This document shows, one piece after another, positions 8,701-16,424 of a DNA stretch of 64,000 nt; the stretch's first letter is position 1, and every line of letters begins with the position of its first letter. Origin of the DNA: Paraburkholderia sp. CNPSo 3274. GTDB taxonomy: Bacteria; Pseudomonadota; Gammaproteobacteria; Burkholderiales; Burkholderiaceae. The stretch is from contig NZ_JAMBPR010000001.1 in the NCBI RefSeq assembly GCF_024206475.1, forward strand, positions 186,001 to 250,000, in the 5' to 3' direction. Both the position numbers and the translations under genes were made by a program. The notes beneath the pieces were generated by a model. The model did no database searches, was not told the origin of the DNA, and saw nothing but the letters and a program-made list of their open reading frames with translations.

Positions 8701-11700
8701 GTCGTTGCCGTCGAGGCATGGCCGTCGCCGTCGCGCGCCGTGGCCACGAGCTGGATGTCGCCCGCTTCCTTGAGTTTCGCGTCGCACGTGAGCAAGCCGT
8801 GATCGTCGCTCGTGCCGCTGCACAGCGTGCCGAGATCGCGCGTTTCCGTGTGGTTGTCGTAGGCGTAGAAACCGCCCACCATGCGCTTGCGCGAAGTCGT
8901 CGTGATCTTCGCCACACCACGCACTTCGAGCTTCACGCCCGCGTGCGGCTTGCCCTGCAGATCGAGCGCAAGCGCGGTGACCGGCACCGTCCTGCCCACG
9001 GAGACCCAATGCCCCGACTTGATGCCCGCCACCACGGCAGCGGGCCAGAGCGTGGCCGCGCCGCTGATGGTCTGCACTTCGCCGTTCGGGTCCGCGAAGG
9101 TCGCTTCGAGCGCGAGGCGCCTTGGCGCATCCACGCCCGGCAGGTTCTTCAGCACGAGCGTACCCGCACCGTTGCGGTCGAGCGTGAGCGGCTCCTTGTC
9201 GGCCACGAGCTTCGCAACCGCGTTGCCCTCCTGTGGGCCGCTATCCTCGTCTTCGGACGTGTTGTCGGCCTGGCTCCCGCTCACATACGGCGCGAAACTG
9301 AAATCGCTGTACGTGCTGGCGAATGACGGCGTCGTGTCCTTCACGAGCGCCGAAACCTGCACGGGCAGATTTGAAGCCGCGCCGCCCGACACATAATCGA
9401 TCTGCACCGCAACGCTCGCCTGCGTGGCGGCGACGAGCGGCGAAGTTTTCTCGTTCTGTACAGCGATCGTGCCCTTGAGCACCGGCAAGCGGAATGCTTC
9501 CACGCGGAAGCTGCCGCTGTCGTAGCTCATATGAATGGCGTCCGCGCCGTTGTCCGCTTCGTCGTTGCCAACGCTTGCCGTGCTCGCGTTCGCGTCCCCG
9601 TCGTCGAGCGAGACGTCGTATTCGCCGAGCTTCGCTTCGGGCGGCAACACAAAGGTAGAGTCTGCCGTATGGTCTGCGGCCCACTTGAGCGGCAGATGCC
9701 AGGTCTGCCCGCTGCCGGCGTGGCGTATCGTCACGCGCGTAGGGTATTGCTGCGGGAACACGAAGCCATGCATCGTCTGGGCGCGGATGAAGTGTTTCAT
9801 CGACACCGTCTCGCCCGCGCGCAGCAACGTACGGTCGAACACGGTACGCGCGCGCACCGTGGGCTCCACGCTCGTGTCGGTCGGCACATTGAAGCGCCAC
9901 GACTCGATGCCGCGATTCCAGTCCGATTGCACGAAGGCCATGTCGGGACCCGTTTTCGGGTCGTCGATACGCGCCGAAACGAACAGCCCGCTAAAGCTGT
10001 TTTCGCCGCAGTCACGACGATTCGAAAGCGGCCCGTCTATCGTCAGTAGTCCATGGGAATCCGTCTTTCCCGTGGCGAGCGTCTCGCCATTGCAATCCGA
10101 TACGTGCACGTCCGCGCCCGCTACCGGCTCGCCCTTGTCGAGCGATGTGACCCACACCACGCTATTCTCGCGACCTTGCTTGAAGTGCACGCCCAGATTG
10201 GTGACGAGCACGGTCGTGCGCACGTACATGGGCGCTGGCTTGCCGAGCAAGGAGGCGCCGAGCGAAGGCGAAGCGAGTTCGATCACGTAGAAGCCCGGCT
10301 TCGGCACGGGAACGCCCACCACTTCGAACGGTCGCAACGCTTTTGGATCGGCTTTGGGCAGCGTGAGCGTCTGCACGCCGGGCTGGCCCTCGAGCAGCGA
10401 GAGCGAGCGCACGTCGATGATGCGCTCCTTCGCGTCGTCTCCCCCCTCGCCTGTCGTGCGCGGAATCACCACCGGCGACTTCGCGCGCGCGAGCAGCCCC
10501 GGCATCAGCTTGTCGATCGACGTCTCGCTCATGCCGAAATTGTCGAATCGGTCGACGAGGCGCATCCAGCGGCGCATGTCGGCATCGGACTGCACCGCGA
10601 GCTTTGCGAACTTCGCCTCGCCCGCGTTGAGCCCCTGCACGTGCAGGTCGGCTTCGACGTTGCGCAAAGTGACCGGCACGAGCGGCGGCGTGCCCGGCTC
10701 CGCATAGCGCTCGATGATGCCGAAGGTCGAGGACGGGAATTTCGCGAGCGGCGGCATCGGCGCGGTCGCCGTATGCAGCGGGAAAAGATCGGCGTTCGCG
10801 AGCGCTCGCCCGCTTGCGTCCTTGAGGCCGGCGGGTGCGGTGATCGTGAGCGTCGCGCGCTCGGGCAAGGGCGCGGAGAATGAAATCGAGCTGACTTCGT
10901 TATCCTTGTCGTCTGGGCGGAAAGTCGGCGCGACTTCCCCCTTCGGCCCTTGCAAACGGAACTTCTGCGCGTCGGCGCGCGCAATCGGCGCGCTCAGATC
11001 GATGCGCACGGGCCGCAGCGGCGTGCATGGCGCCTTCGCATTCTCGCGCTCGCAACTCATGCTCGCGGTGAACGGCGCGCGCACCGTGAAGTCGAAACGG
11101 CGCTCCACGTCGTTGGGCGTGCCGTTCGGTCCGAGCACGCCCTTTCCGTACACGAGCTGCATCTTCGCGCTGGAGGGCAGCGTTTGCTGGCAGGTGAGCG
11201 TGAGCACGCTCGCGCTGTCCTTTTCGAGCCGGAAATGCTTGAGCAGCGCCGCGCGCGTGGACGCATCGACAGGCTGCACCGGAATGCGGTTGCCGAGTCC
11301 GCCCGACTCGCACCATACGTGTTCGCGCACGGAAGCCGGCGTGGCGGGGCCATTCAGCTTCAGCACGAATGCCTGGTTTTCCTCTATTTCGCCACCGTAG
11401 GGACGCACGTTCACCGGGAACGGGCCGCCCGTGGAGAATGTGAAGCGGCGCACGCCCGTCACTGCGTTGCCCGCCTGCGATTTGAGCCCGTCGGCGAGCA
11501 TGACGCTGCATTGCACGTCGGGCGGCAAGTCGGCGGCGAAATCGTAAGCCCACGTTTTGCCGTCGATCCACCGACCCTGGCCCGCGCTGGCAGCTACGTT
11601 GGTGCATTGCAGGCGCGCGGGGTCCTTCGCATCGGGCGCGCCGAACGCCACCATGGCCTCGTCGAACTTCACCACCACCTGGCGCACCTGCGCCACGGTT

Positions 11701-11825
11701 CCCTGCGGCGACACGCTCACCGCGCGCGCGGCATAGGCGCGCCACGCCCACGCCAGGCATATGCCCAGCACCAGGGCAAGCGCCAACGTCCACCACCCGC
11801 CAGTTTTTCGTGTTATTCGTTGCAT
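5787..11825 (-). CDS. yfhM: Bacterial alpha-2-macroglobulin (YfhM-like), thioester protease trap
   Basis: 2012 residues. I start at the ATG at 11825, preceded by GAGGA seven bases upstream and followed by a basic stretch and one hydrophobic segment (residues about 11-28); in-frame starts further upstream add only an Arg/Pro-rich tail. Many beta-rich macroglobulin domains follow, then CLEQ at about residue 1526-1529, the thioester motif that covalently traps proteases. E. coli YfhM is a lipoprotein, but here the residue before the Cys of the leader is Ile, not Gly/Ala/Ser, so a canonical lipobox is missing and an uncleaved anchor is more likely. Coupled to pbpC by a 4-bp overlap. Confidence 0.95.
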   Translation of the reverse strand: MQRITRKTGGWWTLALALVLGICLAWAWRAYAARAVSVSPQGTVAQVRQVVVKFDEAMVAFGAPDAKDPARLQCTNVAASAGQGRWIDGKTWAYDFAADLPPDVQCSVMLADGLKSQAGNAVTGVRRFTFSTGGPFPVNVRPYGGEIEENQAFVLKLNGPATPASVREHVWCESGGLGNRIPVQPVDASTRAALLKHFRLEKDSASVLTLTCQQTLPSSAKMQLVYGKGVLGPNGTPNDVERRFDFTVRAPFTASMSCERENAKAPCTPLRPVRIDLSAPIARADAQKFRLQGPKGEVAPTFRPDDKDNEVSSISFSAPLPERATLTITAPAGLKDASGRALANADLFPLHTATAPMPPLAKFPSSTFGIIERYAEPGTPPLVPVTLRNVEADLHVQGLNAGEAKFAKLAVQSDADMRRWMRLVDRFDNFGMSETSIDKLMPGLLARAKSPVVIPRTTGEGGDDAKERIIDVRSLSLLEGQPGVQTLTLPKADPKALRPFEVVGVPVPKPGFYVIELASPSLGASLLGKPAPMYVRTTVLVTNLGVHFKQGRENSVVWVTSLDKGEPVAGADVHVSDCNGETLATGKTDSHGLLTIDGPLSNRRDCGENSFSGLFVSARIDDPKTGPDMAFVQSDWNRGIESWRFNVPTDTSVEPTVRARTVFDRTLLRAGETVSMKHFIRAQTMHGFVFPQQYPTRVTIRHAGSGQTWHLPLKWAADHTADSTFVLPPEAKLGEYDVSLDDGDANASTASVGNDEADNGADAIHMSYDSGSFRVEAFRLPVLKGTIAVQNEKTSPLVAATQASVAVQIDYVSGGAASNLPVQVSALVKDTTPSFASTYSDFSFAPYVSGSQADNTSEDEDSGPQEGNAVAKLVADKEPLTLDRNGAGTLVLKNLPGVDAPRRLALEATFADPNGEVQTISGAATLWPAAVVAGIKSGHWVSVGRTVPVTALALDLQGKPHAGVKLEVRGVAKITTTSRKRMVGGFYAYDNHTETRDLGTLCSGTSDDHGLLTCDAKLKEAGDIQLVATARDGDGHASTATTSVWVTREDELWFGSENTDRIDVLPEKTSYEPGETARFQVRMPFRFATALVAVEREGIIETHVVQLDGRDPTVELKVSDTWGPNVYVSVLALRGRIHEVPWYSFFTWGWKAPLEWARAFWYEGRQYEAPTPLVDLSKPAFRYGLAQIRVGDAAHRLAVSVTPDAKRYAVRATSHVQLRVQLPGGQPVPAGTQIAVAAVDEALLELMPNRSWDLLDAMLQQRAYGVETATAQMEIVGRRHFGRKAVPAGGGGGHGATRELFDTLLYWNPRVTLDAKGEAQVNVPLNDSITRFRIVAIAASGVARFGTGSATIESTQDLQLISGLPPQVREGDIFRAQFTLRNTTTRAMKVLVTPNVPPLALAAQTVDLAPNSSREIAWTAAVPDDLAEAERPALVWNVSAAEQGGAHAADAVKLAQQASAAIPVTVQQATLAQVDGTLSIPVAPPANASMTRAGVVRGGIAVSLQPKLADGLPGVRRWFTRYPYSCLEQQTSIAIGLRDPVRWQAELARMPVYLDHDGLANYFPPADDSASRGSTALTAYLLTVSDEASKLDPRFALPDALRSKMVEGLTRFVEGRIERNSWAPRRDLDLRKLAAIDALSRYGAANARQFGSIEIAPNQWPTSAVIDYAESLARMRDVPDRAEKLAQLEQILRSRLTWQGTQLTFSTAAEDDLWWLMTGTEVNAARLALAFVDNPAWKEEMPRLVAGLLALQRNGAWSTTTANAYGSLAVERFSRVFEHDPVTGVTKIQFGDTSRVVGWNAASQAASQSAPGASGATAATLNAPARSTLLAWPKQNAGAPLTLTQEGSGKPWATVESLAAVALRAPFAAGYRITKTITPVDAAAKGVYTRGDVVRVRLDIDAQTDMTWVVVNDPIPAGATILGSGLGRDSAVATQGEKQDENGPWPAFIERGFDGYRAYYEFLPKGKVSVEYTARLNNVGTFGLPPTRVEALYAPATFGVAPNAPVVVKAAP

Positions 11826-12191
11826 CGACCGGTCCTCGTTTGCGCGCACGCCGCGTGGCCATTGCCGTGCGGCGTGCGGTGAATGGTACAGGGCGCAGCG
11901 CGCCCGCGCGCCGGGACGGGCCGGCCACGCGCTCACGCAGGCGGCTCACGCCGAACGCGAGCGCCGGCGCGCAGCATGCAGCAAATTGGGAACTCGCGAT
12001 ATCGGAAAGCGCTGAATTAGCGAATGGGCCAAGACGAAGGGAGGACCGCGGGGAAGATGCTAGGCGGGCTTGCAAACGCGAGCCGGTGAGAGAAGAGGTG
12101 AAGGCGGAGTGAAGGTGCGCTGTGACGGCTGCCGCGCCTCGCGGCTCGCCATCGACCGCGGGCGGCCGCTGGCCGCCCGCAATACATCGGA
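11826..12191. other. Intergenic region upstream of the A2M gene
   Basis: 366 bp between the A2M start and the SDR stop. It must hold the promoter of the A2M-pbpC operon, but I cannot pick a convincing -35/-10 pair. The only clear structure is the hairpin at 12158-12180, listed separately. Reading frames here are short and GC-rich and lack ribosome-binding sites. Confidence 0.5.
12158..12180 (-). terminator. Perfect hairpin 12 bp after the SDR stop
   Basis: Ten-base arms GCGGGCGGCC / GGCCGCCCGC with a 3-base loop, placed just downstream of the minus-strand SDR gene. It has no following T-run in that direction, so it is either a weak or Rho-assisted terminator or a 3'-end stabiliser. Confidence 0.5.
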
Positions 12192-12980
12192 CTACATGGC
12201 TTCGCGATACCTCGCCGCCGGCTGCGACTGCCCGAAGTTCGCGAACATCGCGGACCGGGCGGCTTCGTAATCGTCCCACTGCTGCGCGTCGGGCAGCGGC
12301 GGGATCGTTACCGTCTCGCGCCGGTCGAAGCCCACGAGCGCCGCGTCGACAAGATCGTCCACTTCCATCACGGCCGGCAATGCATTCACGTCCTTGCCGG
12401 AACGCTCCCAGATCTCGGTACGCGTGGCGCCAGGCACGACGGCCTGCACGTACACGCCCCTGGCGCCGAGTTCCAGACTCAACGACTGCGAAAAATACAG
12501 CACGAACGCCTTCGTCGCGCCGTACACGCTCGAGCGGAACTCAGGTGCGAGGCCAATGACGGAACCGATATTCACGATCGCTCCCTTGCCTTCACGCGCA
12601 AAACGCGGCGCGACCGCGGCGGCGAGGCGCGCGAGCGCCGTGACGTTCAGACCAATGAGGCCGCCCACGGCGTCCGGACCCTGCTCGACGAACGTGCCCG
12701 GCAGGCTCGCACCCGCATTATTGATGAGCACACCGATGCGTGCGTCATCGGCGAGGCGCGCTTCTAATAGCGCAAGATCCGCATGCGAGGCCAGATCGGC
12801 GCGAACGATATCCACGTTCACGCCATCGCGCTCGCGCAGGCGCGCAGCGAGGTCCTCCATGCGGGCGCGATCGCGCGCCACCAGCACGAGGTCATGACCG
12901 CGCTTTGCGAAGCGGTCGGCGTAGACGGCGCCGATGCCCGTGGACGCGCCAGTGATCAGAACAGCAGCTTTACCAGACAT
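12192..12980 (-). CDS. Short-chain dehydrogenase/reductase (TetR-controlled)
   Basis: 262 residues from the ATG at 12980 (AGGAG eight bases upstream; an in-frame TTG one codon earlier is less likely). Classical SDR features are present: TGASTGIG cofactor motif at residues 10-17, NNAG at 87-90, and catalytic Ser140, Tyr153 and Lys157 (YGATK). NAD(P)-dependent oxidoreductase in the cytoplasm; substrate unknown. It is divergent from a TetR regulator and its predicted promoter (TTGACA at 13056-13061, 17-bp spacer, CATGAT) runs straight into a perfect 34-bp palindrome, so it is almost certainly repressed by that regulator and induced by a small-molecule ligand. Confidence 0.92.
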   Translation of the reverse strand: MSGKAAVLITGASTGIGAVYADRFAKRGHDLVLVARDRARMEDLAARLRERDGVNVDIVRADLASHADLALLEARLADDARIGVLINNAGASLPGTFVEQGPDAVGGLIGLNVTALARLAAAVAPRFAREGKGAIVNIGSVIGLAPEFRSSVYGATKAFVLYFSQSLSLELGARGVYVQAVVPGATRTEIWERSGKDVNALPAVMEVDDLVDAALVGFDRRETVTIPPLPDAQQWDDYEAARSAMFANFGQSQPAARYREAM

Positions 12981-12999
12981 CAAAACTTCTCCTTGAGCA

Positions 13000-13033
13000 T
13001 TCCGTTTACATGATGAACGTCATGTAAACGGAA
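13000..13033. promoter_or_regulatory. Perfect 34-bp inverted repeat, probable TetR operator
   Basis: Arms TTCCGTTTACATGA (13000-13013) and TCATGTAAACGGAA (13020-13033) are exact reverse complements around a 6-base spacer. It lies between the divergent SDR and TetR starts, immediately downstream of the SDR -10 element and across the -35 position of the TetR promoter, ideal for repressing both. Confidence 0.85.
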
Positions 13034-13034
13034 T

Positions 13035-13061
13035 CATGATGATCATCATGTATAATGTCAA
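13035..13061. promoter_or_regulatory. Second palindrome and overlapping divergent promoters
   Basis: CATGATGATCATCATG at 13035-13050 is a perfect 16-bp palindrome sharing the CATGA core of the main operator. TATAAT at 13051-13056 is a consensus -10 for the plus-strand tetR gene. On the minus strand TTGACA (13056-13061) is a consensus -35 for the SDR gene, with CATGAT 17 bp further on. The palindrome fills the minus-strand spacer, so it is probably a second repressor site. Confidence 0.65.
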
Positions 13062-13090
13062 GCGTCGAACAATGGCAAGCGGAGAGAACA

Positions 13091-13654
13091 ATGAGGGTCA
13101 GTCGCGAACAGGTGGAAGCGAATCGCCAGCAGATCCTGGAAGCCGCCGGCCGGCTCTTTCGCGAGCACGGCTACGATGCGGTGACCGTCGCGGACGTAAT
13201 GAGCGCCGCCGGACTTACGCACGGCGGCTTCTACGGCTATTTCAAATCGAAGGACGAGTTGATCGCGCAAACGCTCGCCCACGTCTTTGCACAGGGCGAA
13301 GGCGGCGATTCCGATCTGGCGCGCTATGCGTCGCGCTACCTCAGTGCCGAACATCGCGACAACGTGGCGGCCGGCTGTCCGACCGCGGCGCTCGCCGCTG
13401 AAACCGCGCGGCAAACGCCCGAAGCGCGTGCCGTCATGGCGGCAGGTTTGGAGCGTCAGATCGAGCGCTTGAGCGGCGGCATGAACGGCGCCGGCGCGGC
13501 AGCGGCGCGCCAGGCGGCAATAGGCGGCTGGGCCGCAATGGTGGGTGCGGTCGTGCTTGCGCGACTGTGCGACGATCCCGCGCTCTCTAACGAGATCCTC
13601 GAGTCCACGCGCATGTGGATTGGCGAGCGTGAGGCGCCGCGAGACTCAAACTGA
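13091..13654 (+). CDS. TetR/AcrR-family transcriptional repressor
   Basis: 187 residues from the ATG at 13091, which has GGAGA six bases upstream; an alternative start 12 codons earlier lacks this and falls in the promoter. The N-terminal helix-turn-helix (about residues 10-55, ILEAAGRLFREHGYDAVTVADVMSAAG then GGFYGYFKSKDELI) is typical. The ligand domain contains a GCPTAAL motif (Cys about 97) seen in a subgroup of TetR regulators next to oxidoreductases; a thiol-sensing role is possible but only inferred. It should bind the 34-bp palindrome upstream and repress itself and the SDR. Confidence 0.92.
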   Translation: MRVSREQVEANRQQILEAAGRLFREHGYDAVTVADVMSAAGLTHGGFYGYFKSKDELIAQTLAHVFAQGEGGDSDLARYASRYLSAEHRDNVAAGCPTAALAAETARQTPEARAVMAAGLERQIERLSGGMNGAGAAAARQAAIGGWAAMVGAVVLARLCDDPALSNEILESTRMWIGEREAPRDSN

Positions 13655-13690
13655 GTGTGGCCGCTGTGTGTGCTGTGTGCACAGGCGGAA

Positions 13691-13739
13691 ATGAATCAGC
13701 CCGCGGTGCGCCTTCGCGCCGTCGCGGGCCGATATTCAT
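13691..13739. terminator. Stem-loop between convergent tetR and DUF4148 genes
   Basis: GCCCGCG (13699-13705) pairs with CGCGGGC (13723-13729), with an outer ATGAAT/ATTCAT pair at 13691-13696 and 13734-13739. It lies between two convergent genes and could terminate both; no T-run follows. Confidence 0.45.
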
Positions 13740-13775
13740 CATGCGGCACGAATCGACTTCATACCGCCGTAACAC

Positions 13776-14111
13776 TCAACGTACGTTATACACGGGCGGC
13801 GAATAGCTGCTAACCGCGCCGTCGCTACGCGAGCCGCTTTGCGACGAGCCGCTCGTGGCCGGGCCATAGCCGGTCGCCTGCGCAGCGGCCCCACCGCCTT
13901 GCGCGTTTACACGCGCCTGGGCTTGTTGCAGGTCGGCGGGGTAATACAGGTCGTTCACCGAAGGACGATAACCGGCGGCTTCGAGCTGTACCAGCTCATT
14001 GCGCACCTGGGCACGCGTCACAGGACCATTGCTGCCTTGCGACTGTGCAAATGAAATGGCCGGCACTGCAAACACCGCAGCGATCGCAACGGCCTTGATG
14101 AGCGTTCTCAT
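13776..14111 (-). CDS. DUF4148 domain secreted protein
   Basis: 111 residues. A clear Sec signal peptide (MRTLIKAVAIAAVFAVPAIS, cleavage after SFA) is followed by the DUF4148 core TRAQVRNELVQLEAAGYRP and NDLYYPADLQQAQARVNAQ, then a Gly/Ser-rich, probably disordered tail. DUF4148 proteins are small periplasmic proteins found in many copies in Burkholderia genomes; no function is known. GGAGG lies eight bases before the ATG. It stands alone between convergent tetR and the divergent SBP56 gene. Confidence 0.9.
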   Translation of the reverse strand: MRTLIKAVAIAAVFAVPAISFAQSQGSNGPVTRAQVRNELVQLEAAGYRPSVNDLYYPADLQQAQARVNAQGGGAAAQATGYGPATSGSSQSGSRSDGAVSSYSPPVYNVR

Positions 14112-14364
14112 GACTAACCTCCAGTAACTTGATCGAATCGGCGCAGCGGCTTGTCTGCATCCGTTGGGTACAAGTCTAGGAACGTTGGCCTCTCGAATAA
14201 ATGCTGCAAAGGCGAATTTACTATTCTCTCAGCGCAGATAATCGGCTTTCATTGCCCCAATGCATAAGCTTCTATCCGGATGGAATATAGAACATGTGAG
14301 CAACGCACTGTCCCACTCTGATGCATGATAGGGACTCTTCCGAATCTTCGATGAGGGGGCAGCA

Positions 14365-15759
14365 ATGGCGACGTGGCAACCGGACCCGACCTTCTACCCG
14401 TCTGCGCGCATGGCAGGCGATGCCCCACCGGAGACACTGGCGTACGTCGCCAGCTTCGACCCCACGCGCAGCGTGCCCGATTCGCTCGACGTGGTCGATC
14501 TGGACCCTAGCTCGCCGGAATTCGGGCGCATCGTGCATCGGCTGGCTATGCCCAACGTCGGCGACGAACTCCACCATTTCGGCTGGAATGCCTGCAGTTC
14601 GTGCCTGTGCCCCAACGCCCCCCACGCGCATACCGAGCGCCGCTATCTCATCGTGCCCGGCATACGCTCCTCGCGCATTCATATTGTCGACACGAAGCCT
14701 GATGCGCGCCGCCCGCATATCGCGCGCGTGCACGAGCCCGAGAGCGTCGCGCAGCGCGCGGGCTACACGCGCCCGCACACCGTGCATTGCGGGCCGGATG
14801 GCATTTACGTGACGTCGCTTGCGAACGCCCAGGGCGAGGCGCCCGGCGGCGTCTTCCTGATGGACCACGAGAGTTTCGATATTCTCGGCCAGTGGGAGAT
14901 CGACCGCGGCCAGCAACAGCTCGCCTACGACGGCTGGTGGCACCTTGGCTACGACACGCTCGTGACCAGCGAGTGGGGACTGCCCGCGACCTTCGAGAAT
15001 GGCCTCGTGCCCGAGGTCCTGCTCGGCGGCCAGTATGGCCATCGCCTGCACTTCTGGGATCTGCACACGCGCCAGCACAAGCAGGTGCTCGACTTTGGCG
15101 CGGAAAACCAGCTCGTGTTCGAGCTACGCCCCGCGCACAACCCCACGCGGCCCTACGGCTTCGTGAACTCCGTGATCAGCCTGAAGGACCTTTCGGCCTC
15201 GATCTGGCAGTGGTATCTCGACGGCGACCAGTGGGCCGCGCGCAAGATCATCGAAATTCCTGCCGAGCCGGCCGACCCCGAGCATCTGCCGCCCATGCTC
15301 AAGGGATTTGCGGCCGTGCCGCCGCTCGTCACCGATATCGCCCTCTCGCTCGACGACCGCTTCCTCTACGCGGCGTGCTGGGGAACGGGCGATTTGCGCC
15401 AGTACGATGTGTCGGACCCGGAACATGCGCACCTCACAGGTTGCGTGCGCATTGGCGGCATCGCGGCGCGCGCGGCGCATCCGTTTGCGCCCGGGCGCGC
15501 GCTGAACGGCGGCCCGCAAATGGTGGAAGTGAGCCGCGACGGCCGGCGCGTCTATTTCAGCAACTCGCTTTATGGCGCGATCGACACGCAGTTCTATCCC
15601 GAAGGCATCGACGGCTGGATGGTGAAACTCGACGCCGCGCCGGAAGGCGGCCTCGAATTCGACGAGCGCTTCTTTGTCGAATGGCCGAAGTCGCACCGGC
15701 CGCACCAGATCCGGCTCGAAGGCGGCGATTGCTCATCTGATTCGTACTGCTACCCATAA
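14365..15759 (+). CDS. SBP56 family protein (selenium-binding protein / methanethiol oxidase-like)
   Basis: 464 residues starting at an ATG with AGGGGG upstream. Full-length SBP56 beta-propeller with the conserved ELHHFGWNACSSCLC motif (His70, His71, Cys77, Cys80), RPHTVHCGPDG, SEWG and HRPHQIRLEGGDCSSD near the end. Members of this family oxidise methanethiol to formaldehyde, H2S and H2O2 using copper (bacterial MtoX, human SELENBP1). No signal peptide is visible, unlike some periplasmic bacterial MtoX, so a cytoplasmic enzyme is implied. It is followed 14 bp later by a multi-span membrane protein on the same strand, with which it is probably cotranscribed. Whether methanethiol is the true substrate here is inference. 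Confidence 0.9.
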   Translation: MATWQPDPTFYPSARMAGDAPPETLAYVASFDPTRSVPDSLDVVDLDPSSPEFGRIVHRLAMPNVGDELHHFGWNACSSCLCPNAPHAHTERRYLIVPGIRSSRIHIVDTKPDARRPHIARVHEPESVAQRAGYTRPHTVHCGPDGIYVTSLANAQGEAPGGVFLMDHESFDILGQWEIDRGQQQLAYDGWWHLGYDTLVTSEWGLPATFENGLVPEVLLGGQYGHRLHFWDLHTRQHKQVLDFGAENQLVFELRPAHNPTRPYGFVNSVISLKDLSASIWQWYLDGDQWAARKIIEIPAEPADPEHLPPMLKGFAAVPPLVTDIALSLDDRFLYAACWGTGDLRQYDVSDPEHAHLTGCVRIGGIAARAAHPFAPGRALNGGPQMVEVSRDGRRVYFSNSLYGAIDTQFYPEGIDGWMVKLDAAPEGGLEFDERFFVEWPKSHRPHQIRLEGGDCSSDSYCYP

Positions 15760-15773
15760 GCGCGGAGCATGAT

Positions 15774-16415
15774 ATGGAGGGAGTCTTCGGCGCGCACTGG
15801 GGCGCCTGGGCAGCCGTGGTGGGCAGCGGCGTCTTTCACGGCGTGAATCCGGCGATGGGTTGGCTGTTCGCGACGGCGCTCGGGCTGCAACGCGGGAGCC
15901 GCGCGGCGCTGCTGCTCGCTTTGCCGCCCATCGCACTCGGTCACGCCGCGTCCATTCTGCTGTTCACGAGTTCCACCGCGGCGCTGGGTGCGCACCTGCC
16001 GGGCGCAGCGCTGCATGGGTGCCTGGGCGCGCTCCTGATCGCGTGGGCCGCGTGGCAGCACGCGTATGGGCACCGGCACCGCGTGCGCGTGGGAATGACC
16101 GTGGGCTTTGTCGGGCTTGCGGCGTGGTCGGCGTTGATGGCCACGTTGCACGGCGCGGGACTCATGCTGATGCCCGCCATGCTGCCGCTGTGCGGTGGAG
16201 CGGGCGGCGCTGCGGGCCTTGCGAACCCGCTTGCGCTTTCGTTTGCGTTCACCGCGCTGCATACCGTCGCGACGCTCGCCACCACGGCCACCATCGCGCT
16301 GCTCGCCTACGAATATCTCGGTCTTGGCGTGCTGCGGCGAGGCTGGATCAACTTCGACTGGATCTGGCGCGGGGCGCTCGTCGCCACGGGCACGTTGATG
16401 ATCGCAACGGCGTGA
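15774..16415 (+). CDS. Polytopic membrane protein coupled to the SBP56 gene
   Basis: 213 residues, about six or seven transmembrane helices. Conserved-looking polar motifs sit within membrane segments: SGVFHGVNPAMGW near the N-terminus, GHAAS (about 60), LHGAGLMLMP (about 123-132) and ALHTVATLATT (about 163). Buried His residues in helices resemble metal-transport families (such as NicO/HupE-type proteins), but I do not recognise a named family. The ATG follows a TATGGAGG-like Shine-Dalgarno overlap and the gene begins 14 bp after the SBP56 stop, so it probably works with that protein. Copper or nickel handling for a copper enzyme is a guess. Confidence 0.8.
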   Translation: MEGVFGAHWGAWAAVVGSGVFHGVNPAMGWLFATALGLQRGSRAALLLALPPIALGHAASILLFTSSTAALGAHLPGAALHGCLGALLIAWAAWQHAYGHRHRVRVGMTVGFVGLAAWSALMATLHGAGLMLMPAMLPLCGGAGGAAGLANPLALSFAFTALHTVATLATTATIALLAYEYLGLGVLRRGWINFDWIWRGALVATGTLMIATA

Positions 16416-16424
16416 GCCACTGAC

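Noticed and set aside
7158..9326. Long open frame (722 codons) on the plus strand opposite A2M
   Set aside because: It is antisense to a confident gene, its product is His/Arg-rich and low complexity, and high-GC DNA routinely yields such shadow frames.
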